Below are positions 1 to 11,387 of a stretch of DNA of 64,000 nucleotides, piece after piece. Origin of the DNA: Mycosarcoma maydis (Eukaryota > Basidiomycota > Ustilaginomycetes > Ustilaginales); contig NC_026489.1 in the NCBI RefSeq assembly GCF_000328475.2, positions 558,001-622,000 on the forward strand, in the 5' to 3' direction. The position numbers and the translations under genes were made by a program. The notes beneath the pieces are model-generated. The model was not told where the DNA came from. It was given only the letters and a program-made list of their open reading frames with translations, and ran no database searches. Within the stretch, counting starts at the first letter, position 1; every line of letters starts with the position of its first letter.

Positions 1-2200
1 CATCCGCATCCAGATACAGGTCCGCTTTGTTGTTGGCGCGCGCTTCTTTGATCGAGATCTGGTTGAGATAGGTCTGCACCACTTGCTTTCCCGATGCAAG
101 TGAGAGCAGATGTGTGTCGATGAGTGACGACTGTGTCTTCCAAGTGGCTGCCTCGTCCGCTTTGAACTCCTGCGTCACTCGGTTTAGCGAGAGCAAGACC
201 GTGGCGAGCTCCGTAGGTGTCGCACGGCCGTACGTCATGCGCGCTAGCCCTCTTTCCAAATCCGGGAGTCCATGCAGCACGCTATCGAGTCGCCTCAGAA
301 CGTAGCTCTTGCCGTCTCGAAGCGCCTCCACCGCGTCGAGCCGTTCTTGGAGCTTGTCAATGTCGGTCAAGGGTCGCGAGACCCACTTGCGCAGCAGCCT
401 CCTGCCCATGGCGCTCTTGCACTTGTCGAGCAGCCAGATCAGACTGCCACGTTCAGTCTGCTCGTTGGCCGTCCGGAAAATTTCAAGATTGGCAAGCGTA
501 TTGCTGTTGAGCAACATCGTGGTGCGCGATGAAAAGGAGCGAAAGTTGGTCGACAGCGTACAGATGGATTCGAGTTGAAACGCTTGCAGATGTTGGATGA
601 TTTGGGCCAGAGCGATAAGCGAGAGTTGCGGGAGCGACACGATCAGCGAGATCAACGGACTCGACCTTTTGTCTGCACCGTCTGCAAGCGTCGTCGCCAG
701 TCTCGTGGTATCCGCCTCTGAACTGCCGGGTACCTCGGGTACCTCGGGTACCTCGGGGGACTCGAGCCCTCGATCACGGTAGAAACGCGTGACGGACTGA
801 AAAGCTTGGTTGTAGTCCGGCATGGCAGCAAGTCTTTCAATCCTAACCCCGCCGTCTGCACCGTTACCAAGCAGATACGAGATGACTTTCTCTGTGGGTT
901 TGGTGAGCTGGGGTGGGATGAGCACCTCAGCAGGCGCAAGGTGGGCGATCCTCGTCTCGAGTTCACTCCTCGCGTGACCATCCGAAAATTGGTCATAGGT
1001 CAGATGACCAGTATTCACCTCGACGCTGACGATGCCGATGCTGACCCTGTCTGCCTGCGCGTTGCCACGCTCGGACTGTTCGACGATGGCCATGAGGCTC
1101 TTTGGCTGGTTTGTGTACGCATCTCCCATGTTCGCGGCCAAATCGTCTAGGCTTGACAGGTCGTCGACCCATGTGCTTGCAGTGTAGAGCGCTGTGAGCT
1201 TGCGGACAAAAGGTGTGTAGGCGTTTTTCGAGGCAGCCTTGAGTGCGCGAGTTTCAATCTGACGCACAACGCCGACCTTGTGACCTGCTTGAATGAGACG
1301 CTTGACATGAATATGCAGACGATGAACGGGTATCATGGCGGTGAGAAGATTGCGTTCGGGGAAGCACATGATGCTGAGCTCTTTGGACGCGATGCGTGCA
1401 TCCTCGCCATAGAATTTGAGCTTGTAGCCGACTTCGATGATGAGCAGGACGCCAGGGTGCTCGGCTTTGAGTTCGAGAATCTGCTTTTCGAGTGGGGTAT
1501 AGCTGGGGCCTGTACCGGCTCCGGAGGCTTTTGGTTTGCCCTTTGTCTTGTTCATTGAGCTGTCTCGATGAGAGCAAGGGGCAGGTGTCGACTCGGGAGC
1601 AGCAAGTCCTGTAAAACGGTTCCAAGTGCCAGGTACTGACTGCGCGGCTTGTTCGTGTTGGTTGTCGTCGTCGTCGTCGTCGTCGTCAACGACCATAGCA
1701 TCCACCTTGGTCCCAGTACTGGTTCTGGACTCGCTATGCGAGAAGGTGTGCGCACTCGACATGTCGTCGATCTGCATTTGGTTGCTTGCATGCCGATCGA
1801 TCGCAAAGTTGGGGCCCAGCAGCGTCTTGCGGAAAGCGTCATGGCGAGCTTGATCGTGCTGTGAGCGTTCAGTCGGCGTTGCTTGCGAGGCAGCCTCATC
1901 TAGCTCGGAGGACACGTTGTCAGATGGCTGGAGCGCTGTAAACTTCCATTTGCTCATACGATCGATTGTTTCGCGACGAGGTCCGTCCTTGTTGTTCAAC
2001 TTGGAGCGCTTATGTGGAGGCTGAGCTGAACTGGAAGCGCCAGTATCGGTATCGAGCAAGTTTGAGGTTCTTGCATACCCATTACTGACCTGAGCACGGT
2101 CCGGTTGACAAGACTTGGTGATGGGGCGCTGGCTCGACTTGGGTTTGAAGAAGGCGCTGATGCTGGCCTGACCAGGCTTCTGCGAGGGTGGTGGCGGCAT
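1..2200 (-). CDS. MSH3: DNA mismatch repair protein MSH3 (N-terminal 733 residues, cut by window edge)
   Basis: MutS-family protein that pairs with MSH2 (MutS-beta) to bind insertion/deletion loops in the nucleus. The frame opens at the ATG at 2200 and stays open to the left edge, so the C-terminal ATPase domain lies outside. Residues about 10-17 read QASISAFF, a PCNA-interacting (PIP) box as known in MSH3 and MSH6. A disordered, Asp-rich linker follows (an Asp run near 1665-1690). The mismatch-binding domain I starts near residue 230 and contains VGYKLKFYGEDARIASKEL, the hallmark that separates MSH3 from MSH6. The connector and lever regions follow, including LLDKCKSAMGRRLLRKW. A triple Glu-Val-Pro repeat is coded at 728-757. 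No intron is needed. Divergent from BET2. Confidence 0.93.
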   Translation of the reverse strand, partial: MPPPPSQKPGQASISAFFKPKSSQRPITKSCQPDRAQVSNGYARTSNLLDTDTGASSSAQPPHKRSKLNNKDGPRRETIDRMSKWKFTALQPSDNVSSELDEAASQATPTERSQHDQARHDAFRKTLLGPNFAIDRHASNQMQIDDMSSAHTFSHSESRTSTGTKVDAMVVDDDDDDDDNQHEQAAQSVPGTWNRFTGLAAPESTPAPCSHRDSSMNKTKGKPKASGAGTGPSYTPLEKQILELKAEHPGVLLIIEVGYKLKFYGEDARIASKELSIMCFPERNLLTAMIPVHRLHIHVKRLIQAGHKVGVVRQIETRALKAASKNAYTPFVRKLTALYTASTWVDDLSSLDDLAANMGDAYTNQPKSLMAIVEQSERGNAQADRVSIGIVSVEVNTGHLTYDQFSDGHARSELETRIAHLAPAEVLIPPQLTKPTEKVISYLLGNGADGGVRIERLAAMPDYNQAFQSVTRFYRDRGLESPEVPEVPEVPGSSEADTTRLATTLADGADKRSSPLISLIVSLPQLSLIALAQIIQHLQAFQLESICTLSTNFRSFSSRTTMLLNSNTLANLEIFRTANEQTERGSLIWLLDKCKSAMGRRLLRKWVSRPLTDIDKLQERLDAVEALRDGKSYVLRRLDSVLHGLPDLERGLARMTYGRATPTELATVLLSLNRVTQEFKADEAATWKTQSSLIDTHLLSLASGKQVVQTYLNQISIKEARANNKADLYLDAD
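728..757. repeat. Three 9-bp units (ggtacctcg) inside MSH3
   Basis: Tandem ggtacctcg units that encode a Glu-Val-Pro repeat on the minus strand, between two conserved MSH3 blocks. In frame, so copy changes would keep the gene open. Confidence 0.85.
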
Positions 2201-2796
2201 CGCAGGACAGAGAGAAGACGGCGTCGTGCCCGACAGCGCTTATGAGCGGTAAGTGAGCATCAATTCGCGTAGAAGGGCCATGGTTTGGTGAGATGTGAGC
2301 AGAGCAGAGCAGCATAGCGTTGGGCGTGCCAACTGCACACTCACGACTGATGCTTGGTGCTTGTTAATCAGGTTCAAGGATGATTAGGATTGGGACAGCT
2401 TCGCAATTGAGACTGTTTTCCTCGCTCGTTGACGCGTGACCAAGTCTCAATCAATTTCCAACCCATCTGGACTGAGCCGCGATCAGCGCCATGACACTTT
2501 GCTATGTCACACACGATACACGATATTCGTGATTCGTGATTCGTGATGTGATTTCTTCGTAAAACCACCAAAGCGTCAAGCAAAGTAACACTCACGGCTC
2601 ACTCGTGACTGTGACTGTACACGGTACACGGTATATGTACGTTGCACGGTACGTGGTACGCGGCTCAGCCCACCTGACGGACGCACGAGCCAGCACCTTG
2701 ATGTTTGCCTTGCTCCACTCATAACTCTCAACAGAGCCAATATCTGCGAACTTGTGCCTGGATCACGACATCAACCAACCAGACAATTTCACAAGC
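2201..2796. other. Divergent MSH3/BET2 intergenic region
   Basis: Shared upstream region of two divergent genes. It holds two overlapping ATTCGTGATT elements (2525-2541), an ACTCGTGACT copy (2601-2610) and a run of related acggtac words at about 2628-2660. No gene seen. Confidence 0.7.
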
Positions 2797-4181
2797 ATGC
2801 CAACAGTAGCTGGGGCATCAGCGTCCACTCTGGACCCAACACGCGATCTGCTAATACCCTTGCACGTAGCTTTTATCGAGGCACTCGACAAGAAACGGGA
2901 TTCGCTCGCCTACCACTTGACCACGCATCTGCGCATGAACGGCGTCTATTGGGGTCTCACGGCGCTCGAGATCTTGGGCAGACCGCAAGTGCTGGACAGG
3001 CAAGCTCTGATCGACTTTGTCTTGAGCTGCTGGGACGACGAGGCGGGCGGATTCGGTTCGTTTCCCGGCCACGATGCTCACGTGCACAGTACTTTGTCGG
3101 CGATCCAGATCCTGGCTATTAAAGAGGCGCTCGACGAACTCGATAGTAGAGGGATGCGCACTAGGATCGTCAAGTGTGAGTTTTGGACGCCTTTGTTAGC
3201 CACTCGAGCCGAGTGTTTGACAATAGATACTGACCGACTGTTGTTGAGCCACTTGCTCGTTGACAGTCGTCTTGGGACTGCAACTTGCCAACGGCGCGAT
3301 ACAGGGAGATAGATGGGGAGAGACCGATACACGCTTCCTGTACTGTGGCGTCTCGGCTCTTGCACACCTCGGCGAGCTCGATCAGTTGGATCGACAAGTG
3401 ACCATCGGCCACATCTTGTCGTGCCACAATCCAGACGGTGGATTTGGGACGGCGCCTGGTGCTGAATCGCACGCCGCGCAAGGTAAATGCGTCGTCTGTT
3501 ATCTCAAGCGTTTCGCAGGGTGAATTATGGATTGACATGTGTCTATTGTTCTTTCAACGTGGTCCATGTGACAGCGTGGGTCTGCGTTGGTGCGCTCTCG
3601 ATCCTCGGTTCGCTCGACAGCATCGACCGGGATCGAGTGGGCGGTTGGCTCTGCGAACGTCAGCTGCCCAATGGAGGCCTCAACGGACGGCCGCAAAAGC
3701 TCGAGGACGTCTGCTACAGCTGGTGGGTGCTCTCGACGCTGAGTGTGTTGGGTAGGTTGCATTGGATCAATGCCAACAAGCTGTCTCGATTCATCCTCTC
3801 TGCACAAGTAAGTACTTGCTCTTTTCCGCCTCGACTCACGTTGAGCATGGTGCTGATCGGCGATATTGGACATCTTTCCCACATGCTTTATGCGCAGGAT
3901 GCGGAAGATGGAGGCATAGCCGATCGACCTGACAACGTCACGGATGTGTTTCATACTGTATTTGGTTGTGCAGGTAAGTGAATCACCGGCGGCGAAGACC
4001 GAGAGCGGGTTGGGACTGACATGCAATTCGAATGGTGGTGTGGAAACTGGCAGGCCTGTCGCTACTCGGCTTTGCAGGCTTGCAACAAGTGGATCCTACC
4101 TACTGCATGCCATTGCGTACGACGAAAGCGCTTGGTATCGATAGGCCGTATCAGCGGGCGGCTGCGACTGGATGCGAGTAG
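2797..4181 (+). CDS. BET2: Geranylgeranyl transferase type-2 subunit beta
   Basis: Catalytic beta subunit of Rab geranylgeranyltransferase, which adds C20 prenyl groups to C-terminal cysteines of Rab GTPases escorted by REP. Exons 2797-3175, 3267-3482, 3575-3807, 3898-3973 and 4054-4181 join into 343 codons; all introns have GT..AG ends and the phases agree. The product shows the alpha-alpha barrel repeats ([28 protein letters not shown]-like, [35 protein letters not shown]). The zinc ligands fall at Asp243, Cys245 and His295, with the same spacing as in the mammalian enzyme. ATG 2797 is the first in-frame ATG; 2752 would need a TTG. Convergent with NAA20. Confidence 0.93.
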
Positions 4182-4375
4182 ACTGGCGAATTCACAATTG
4201 TTGTTGCGTCTGGCATCAGAGCGACCAGCATTGCATTCATGATTCACACTTTGAGCACAATGTGGGTTACATTGGTGACTGTTTGTGCAAGTGTGTGCGG
4301 CCGAGACGATGATTCGAGACGGCTCAATAGCGGGTGGATGGTGTGAGGCGCCGATTACGCGGACGGGGAGCGAGG

Positions 4376-4966
4376 TCAGGGACGATAAGCGGGATCGAAA
4401 AGGGTGTCTTGCGGGTCGACTGCAAAGAGTCTGCCATTGGTTCTTGTGGTTTTGTGATGTTTGTCTCTTGGGAGACTCTTGCGCATGTCATAGCCGTCTT
4501 CGTCGGAGCCGTTTTTGGCGCCGCGATAGTAGTATGCTGTGACTTTTCGGTAGACGTGGTAGCCCATGCGTTCGTACATGGTGACTGCAGTTTGGTTGCT
4601 TGGTCTTACGAACAGGTCTACGAACCACGCATTGTACACGCGATCCGAGACGTCTTCCAGTAACCACATGAGGCCTTTCGCCAGACCTAAACGGCGGTAT
4701 TCCGGAGCAATCGTGATAGCCGTCACATGTCCGTGCAATGTAGCCACCTCACCTGTCGATGCAGCCGTATCTCGACCTTCCGCTTTGCCTATCACATACC
4801 CCATCGTCCTCCCACTCCATGGCGCCGTCTGAACAAACGTCAAATCAGGCCACTGAGCAAGATACGACAGGTAGAACGATACACTGTACGTCTCGGTCCA
4901 ATGATCCAGATTCACATTGTTGAACTTGAACAAATCCGTCGCCCGAAACGGCCGAAGCAACGACAT
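4376..4966 (-). CDS. NAA20: N-terminal acetyltransferase B catalytic subunit
   Basis: GNAT-fold acetyltransferase that, with NAA25, acetylates nascent chains starting Met-Asp, Met-Glu or Met-Asn at the ribosome. The 196-residue product begins with the family opening (LRPFRATDLFKFNNVNLD) and has ETYSVSFYLSYLAQWPD. The acetyl-CoA loop is RRLGLA (about residues 91-96), followed by FVDLFVRPSNQTAVTMYERM and a Tyr-rich YRKVTAYYYRG. Length is near the usual 170-190 residues, with a slightly long C-terminus. Single exon, ATG at 4966. Its stop lies 194 bp from that of BET2, so the two transcripts probably converge. Confidence 0.92.
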   Translation of the reverse strand: MSLLRPFRATDLFKFNNVNLDHWTETYSVSFYLSYLAQWPDLTFVQTAPWSGRTMGYVIGKAEGRDTAASTGEVATLHGHVTAITIAPEYRRLGLAKGLMWLLEDVSDRVYNAWFVDLFVRPSNQTAVTMYERMGYHVYRKVTAYYYRGAKNGSDEDGYDMRKSLPRDKHHKTTRTNGRLFAVDPQDTLFDPAYRP

Positions 4967-5513
4967 CCTCCTCCTTTGTACCTCGCAAGAATCCCCTCAC
5001 GTCCAAAACTACCCTTACGCTTGCCGTCAACAACGTTGCCCCAGACGCTCCAGCCTGAGACAGTGATGGTGTGCACCAATCAAACCCTCCCTCACAACGC
5101 ACACTTAATGTGCTTCACGCTTGTTCTTTTCAAACGTGAAAATCACGATCGTGAAATCGTGAATCACCATCGTATATCGTGTGAATCGTGAATCTGAATC
5201 TGAATCTGAATCGTGAATCACAAATCACGAATCACGAATGTGGAGCGGAGCCTGCTTACCAAACCTAACAGCTCCGCCAAAATTCCACGATCCGTCATGC
5301 TTCACGATCGCTCCACAAAGCCTTGCCGCTCACATACAGAAACAAACAGACATGGGATCTCGGTGCGCGAGCTGGAGAACGATCCAGACCACGGCTTCGC
5401 ATTCATTAAAAGCTGCTACGCTATGAAACACGGTGTGCTACAAATTGGTAGTCAGTCACGAGTGCGATACAACTATGAGCCTCGGTTGGCATGTTGATGT
5501 GGATCGCGCTGTG
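4967..5513. other. Intergenic region with a dense TCGTGA array
   Basis: Upstream of NAA20 and downstream of the 1,734-residue gene. From 5142 to 5240 it is almost all short permutations of TCGTGAAT, including overlapping AATCACGAAT copies at 5223-5239. An AGTCACGAGT copy lies at 5454-5463. No gene seen. Confidence 0.7.
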
Positions 5514-6336
5514 CTATCCAGCCAGCTCACCCTGTAAAGAAGTGACGCTTGCCAAGCTGGGCAAGAAGGGCTTGCTCTGCGGACTACCCATGCCCATCAC
5601 CGGGAACGACTGACTCAACGGGCTCGACATGGCAGCCTTGTAGCTCGGATGTAGCGAAGGGCTCGGCGGCAGCTGTGCGAACCTCGACCTCGGCGATGTC
5701 GACGGTAGCCTCTTGGCCGACGTTGCATTCGAGGGAGGCGAACGAGGCAGTCCATCAATGTCCACGTTGAGTCGAGCAGGCCTACGCTTGTTGCTGAACA
5801 GATTGGGCGACGACGCATTGCTTTCACTCCCACCGCCGGTCGAGGTGAGATTGAGGCTCGATGCCGAGCCACGACGTCGGAACTGGTCGCCGAGCGAAGA
5901 ATGGCTCGACAGAGGTGACGCGGTGGGCGAAGCCGAGCTCTTCGGCGAGAACGACCCGCCGGCGGCGCAAGACGAAATGGGTACAGTACCGGGCAGCACG
6001 TTGATGTGGTGCGTGCCCGTCGACTGCGAGAGAGCTTCGCGGACAGCTGCACGTGTGTCTTCGTTCATAGTGCGGATCTCGTCTTCGCCCAGCGTGTCGT
6101 CGTGGGCGCCGGCGAGCTGGTGGCTATGGACCGGATACAGGTCGAGATGCACTGGCGATGAGGCGGCTTGGCAAGCCAGCACAGGGATCAGACCATTCCT
6201 CGTAGTCGATTCTGATGCGAGGCGCGCGTGGTCCTGAATCGCGTCGCCGATGTTTGGCTCGTCCGTCGACGTTGGTTGATGCTGACCCTTGGTTTCGGCA
6301 TTCTGCCCTGAAGCGTCCATCGTTGCTGGCAGCGGC

Positions 6337-6368
<32 letters not shown>

Positions 6369-9300
6369 GTGCTGCTGCTTCGGCCGTGGCTCTACTGGTT
6401 GCAGAACACTGGTCCCGATTGGGCCGTTTGACATGAAAAACGCCTCGTCCGATGGTGAAGTGGATACAGATGACTTGACTGCTTGGTCGGCTCTCGACAG
6501 AGTTTCGACGTCTGCACTAGCACCAGCGCTGCTGAGCTGCGTGTCCAGCGTGGTGGGCTCAGAGCCAAGATGACCATCATATGTGAAGCTTGGACTGCGT
6601 TCCTCGGGATGCAACTCCTCCTTGCGACTGCTCGAGTTCAACGTGTATGCAGAAGCTCGGGGGGAGGAAAATGCGCCAGTGACGTATGAGGCTTGGCTCC
6701 ATCGCGTCTTGATAGGAGAGTCCCCTTTGCGCAAGTTTGCATCCGGCTGCGTAGCGTTCAGATCGGTCTCTTTCGCAACACGGTTCGAAGCCTCTGCAAG
6801 AACAGCAGGCTGCTTCGGTGTGGCATAAGCCAAATCGCTCTCGAGACTGATGGATCTTTCAATGATGGTGCCATCGGCGCTGGACCCCTGGTGACCTGGT
6901 AAAGAGTAAGAAAGATCGTGAGAAATCGAGGCGTCCGAGGCAGCGCCAGACATCACCTTGCCGCGTAAGAAATGCTGAATGCGAGCAATGTTGTCCTCGT
7001 CGTTGTCACTCATAAAGGCCGACGATGCCAGTGAGTCCTCTCCCGCCCTCGTTTCGTCCTTCTTCGCAGATTCTGACGACGCGACAGACTTCACCGATGC
7101 CAGCGCCGGAGACAAAGCAGGCACCCCAGACTCGTCCGACGCGTCGTGCTCGTCCTGATGCAGCTCTCGCTCCACAGCTTTGGGAGTAGCCGCGGTCACG
7201 GGTTCGGTCTGGACCGTCTCGCCGGCGACTGACGGAGACCGACGTGAAGGCAGGACATCATGTCTTGGCGCTACGCTGGCATCGGGCATCGTCACAAGAG
7301 CGGTGACAGGTTTGGTGAGGTCGTCGCTGATCGTGCGCGCCGTGTGCCCCGAGCGAGTCGATTCTGCCTCGTCAACCTCGGTTCTTGCCAGACGAGGCTT
7401 GGTTTGAAGCCGAGCAAATTCGATCAAGCGCGAAGCGCTCAGTGGTGCTTGTAAGGCAGGCGAGCGGGAACGTGACGAGGACATGGCCGATGTGCTGGCA
7501 GGCCGAGGCGATACCAGCCCTCGGTCAAAGGTACTGCCACCTGCAACAAACGTGCTTCGGACTTTGCTCCGACTTTTGGCGGAAGTCGCTTTAGCGCGCG
7601 CGAACCACTTGGGGCTGGGCGTCACGGAAGCCGAGAGGCTGCGTGCGTAGGCGAGGCTGTCCCTGCTGGACATCTTTCGGCCATGAGGATCAGGGCTCTG
7701 GCCGAGAGCCGGGTTGGGCAAGCAGGCGGGACTGAGAAGCTCGACGGCTTTCTGCATCTCTTCCAGAGTATCGCTGAGATCGCCAGAGCTGCGGCGGCTA
7801 GCGCTGCTGGGCCTATGGTCGAGAGGGGGTACCAGCGAGGCTGGCGACGAAGGCGGGTGCTGGTGCACGGCGGGGGTAGATACTGAGCGCTGGCTGGACG
7901 ACGCTCGTGGCGTGCTGAATGTACCGGCTACTGCTGTAGGACTGAGGAGTTGCGGGGCAGACGTCACAGCGAGGTTGCCGAGCTGAGGCTTGACACCGTC
8001 GAAGGAAACAGCGTCGAGGTGGATAGGACTCAGGAGCGAAGAAGCAGGAGCCGGTGTGGTGGTCAAGGTGCTACTCTCGCCATTGCGCGGTTCTATCGCT
8101 TGGTCCTGCTTCTCTTGATGTGAGTCTTGTTGCACGGCCAAAGCTCGGGAGTTGTCGTCGCCGCTTACAGATGCAGTAGGAGCGCTGATGTGTGGAATAG
8201 CAAAAGGGTCTTGGCGAATCCTGCTAGCCCATAGATCGACAACTTCGTCAATGTCCGATTCGTTGGGCATCTGTAGTTGCTGGTCCTCCTCCAGGCGGTC
8301 AAAGTGGTATTCGTCAAAGGCGCCTGATGAGTTTGGTCGACCTGTGGGTGTCTTGCCAATCCAGCTTTGAATTCTGGCCATGTTGGAGCACTGAGGACTG
8401 TTGTACACGTTGTAGGCGAAATGGCCAGGATGTGTTGCAGAGTGCTGGTAGTGATGCTCCTCGCTGTCAGCCGGTTTGATGGCCTCTGATGCGCAGCGAT
8501 GCAGGCCTGACCGGCTTTGAGAATCGGCAGCGAGATTGTGATCCGTACTCTGCTGAAGGTGGAGTGCATGCAGGTGCACCTCGGTCTGCGCGTGCTCAGC
8601 GCGGTGCTGGGAGTTGGGCGAGTCATCTTCGGCTGGCTGTGTTTGAGTCCCGAGCCTCGGGTGCATGGCGTGGTGGTGCAAGTCTCGCCACATGAGCTCG
8701 TCACCAGCATCGACGATGAAACTGTCACGTAAGGGGAAGCGTGGTTGCGAGAAGGCGTCCTCTTCGTGATCCGATGCAACTTGATGTTCTGGGACTGCGC
8801 GATTCCCAAAAGAAGGAGAGTCGGGAAGAGCTGAATATGGAGCATCGTGGGCAGCGGTCGAAGCCTCTAGGCTGTATTCGGCGTCTCTGTCAGTCACTTG
8901 ATCGTCGTCGTAGTTGGCGTCGAGTAGTTCCGAGTATCCGGTGCGGCTGTGGTTGGAAGCATCACGATGTGGCTCGAGGGAAGCCGAACGGGAAGGAGCG
9001 GCGATAGATGATGCGGACGGTGCAGTGTCAGGTGCGCCGTTTGGAGCTGGATGTACGTCTGCATGGGATACGGAAGCAGTACATCGGGATGCGTAGGAAC
9101 TCATAGATACGATACTTGCTCGCGCTGATCGAACAGGTTCGTCCGAGGGTGAACGACGACCCGAAGTGGGCCGAGCCGACAGAGCGATTTGATCGTGCTC
9201 TTGCTTCTCGACAGGTTGTTGGAACGCATGGTTAGATAGCGACGACCGAGTGGACTCGGGCAGTGGCAGAGAAGGCAGATACTCTGGCATGTCGGCTTGC

Positions 9301-10718
9301 TGAACGGTGGAGGGCATCGCGTCAGCAGGGGGAGATGTGGGAAGCTGAGCCTCTGCAAGATGAGTGTGCGCCGGTGAGACCGCTCGAAGGTGCAAAGGAG
9401 GCATTTGTATTGTCTTCATGTCCATGTCTCTGCTTGACGTTGGTGGCACTTGCGGATCGAGGTTGTGAGTGGTGGCATGGCTGTTGACGTGATCGTCTTG
9501 ATCGTCTTGCACGTGGTCAACGTGGTCAGCGTCATGCACACCGAGGCCATCTGTTTTGGTTTGAGGCAAGTTGGCAGCCAGGTGCATACTTTTTCTGGAC
9601 TTGTGGGAAGGACGTTCTCGCATCGCATTACGGGAGGCGATCCAGCCAGGCCACCAAGAAGCCTTGTTCGGGTCGACGTGCCACTCGATACGTGCGAGGA
9701 TGGGCAGCTGCGGAAAAGGTGTCAGGGGTTTGGTGATACGGCCAGCTGATGAAGAGCCGTGGGCGGACCAAGCAGCGCTGGGTGTGAATGGGCTCCAATC
9801 TGCGGAAGCATCCAGCCTTGGCGATGGGCGGGCTGAGACATGGGGAATGCTAACACGATGGGATGAGCCGTCTGCAAGGGTAGAACGCGAGAGATTGGCG
9901 CCGTGTGAGTGGAGACCGACGGATGCGCCGGCGAATGAATCGGGCGCTACGGTGGATGAGCGTCGACTAGGAGCAGAAGCAGTTGGCGGCTTGTAGACGG
10001 ATGTGGAAGGACGGTCATGTTGGCTAAAGTACCTGGCCCAAAGTGCTTGCCAAGCTGCGTCACCAATGTGTGGGCCTCGGTTACCGTGTCCGTCGTGGGC
10101 GAGATAGAGCATCAAGCCTCCTAGCGAAGGTAGAGCAAATTCGCGTGAGATGGCCCAAAGCTGACCTCCGAGGGTAGGATAGAGCGGCAGGAGCGAGCCG
10201 CGTTGCAGACGATCGCGTTCGTGCTGGGTGATTTGCGGGGAGATGGAAAGGTGGTCTGGGGGTACTACTGTGACGAAATAGGTGGGGCTTGGCGGGTAAG
10301 GGGATCTGAAAGCGTTGATGACGGGGCTGACACCGTGCTCAGCCGAGGGAGGAGCGGTTTCAGCTGACACAGGATGGGATGGAACGGCAAAGGCGAAAGC
10401 GCGATCGACGTTTGTGGAGCTGTTTGAGTCGCAGTTTGACATGGGAGGAGTGGAGTGGTGTATCAAGGGAGCTGAAGCGGTGGACGAGAGTGCGAGTGAT
10501 GCAGGGTTAGCCAGGCCTGGTTTGTGGTTATCGTCACGCACTTCGAGGTGTTGTGAGGTGTTGTACGATTCAAAGGTGGTGAGCAGAGTAGAATCGCTGA
10601 TGAGCTGCGTGCTGGGGAGCGACAGGGCGGGCGAAGCATGTGTGGATGTCGGCGTATCTGCCTCGCGCGAGTGTGAGCCGGGAGACGAGCAGGACAAGGA
10701 GGGAGCGAGGATCGACAT
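5514..10718 (-). CDS. Large disordered fungal protein, unknown function
   Basis: A 1,734-residue protein from the first ATG (10718). The frame is open a little further up but only from a non-ATG codon after a stop, so an upstream exon cannot be excluded. Residues about 155-225 look like a folded domain: the core LLPLYPTLGGQLWAISREF is followed by LPSLGGLMLYL. A second conserved-looking block contains LARIEWHVDPNKASWWPGW. I recall similar LPLYPTL..Q...I.RE blocks in uncharacterised fungal proteins, but cannot name the family. The rest is rich in Ser, Pro, His and Asp, with many SP/TP/RRSS sites that suggest a phosphoprotein, and a Gln/His run coded near 6335-6380. No membrane segment or catalytic motif is visible. 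Confidence 0.8.
6335..6380. repeat. CTG-rich triplet tract coding a Gln/His run
   Basis: Repeated ctg/gtg triplets inside the 1,734-residue gene, read on the minus strand as Gln with regularly spaced His. In frame and probably length-variable between strains. Confidence 0.75.
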
Positions 10719-11334
10719 GTTGACGTTGGAGCGGGCGTCAGCGACGTCAGGGGCAAGCGAAGAAACGAGGTTGAGCGTATCGTTACAAAGACATTTGTGC
10801 TTGCGTGTTGGGGATGGTTGAGGGGAGCGACTAAACAGGTTGGACGACGTCGCGAGCTCTGTAGACAATCACGAATCCGAGCAAGGACTTGAGGGGAGCA
10901 GCGAGGTGCGGAGTGATGCAAATCGGTAGAGGGGCAGAGCGATGGTGGAGAGGAGGATGGTCGAGTTGGCTGTGGAAGCGAAACGTGGTAGCTGAACAGA
11001 ATCACGAATGGATCGAGTAGGATACAATTGGAGTGTGCGCCTGAATCGGGTTCTGGATCTGCTTCTGCTTCTGGATGGTGGTGACGAGAAGATGGCGTTG
11101 CTGAGCTCGACGCGGCTAGTGAATGATGCCAAGGCGGAAGCAAGCCGATAGCTTTGCGCCGACAGTCGCGAGTCACGAGTGTGATTGATGGCTGAGTAGA
11201 GTAACAAGGTTCAAGCCATTCACCATTTCACGCTTCACACGGATCGTTGGTCAAAACCAGCCACAGCATCTTAACGCTGTGAGCCTGCTTTGGTATGACC
11301 ACCGAGGATGAAGCGGTTGAGAAATCAAAGAGAA

Positions 11335-11387
11335 AGAAAAATCCAAAAAAAAAAAAAAATAAAAATAAAAAAAAAATAAAAAAAGCA
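11335..11387. repeat. Poly(A)/A-rich low-complexity tract
   Basis: Almost pure A with scattered T, including an uninterrupted run of about 15 A. It is followed directly by AATCGTGAAT-type repeats. It could be a nucleosome-depleted promoter tract or the tail of an old retroposed copy; no flanking target-site repeat was seen. Confidence 0.8.
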
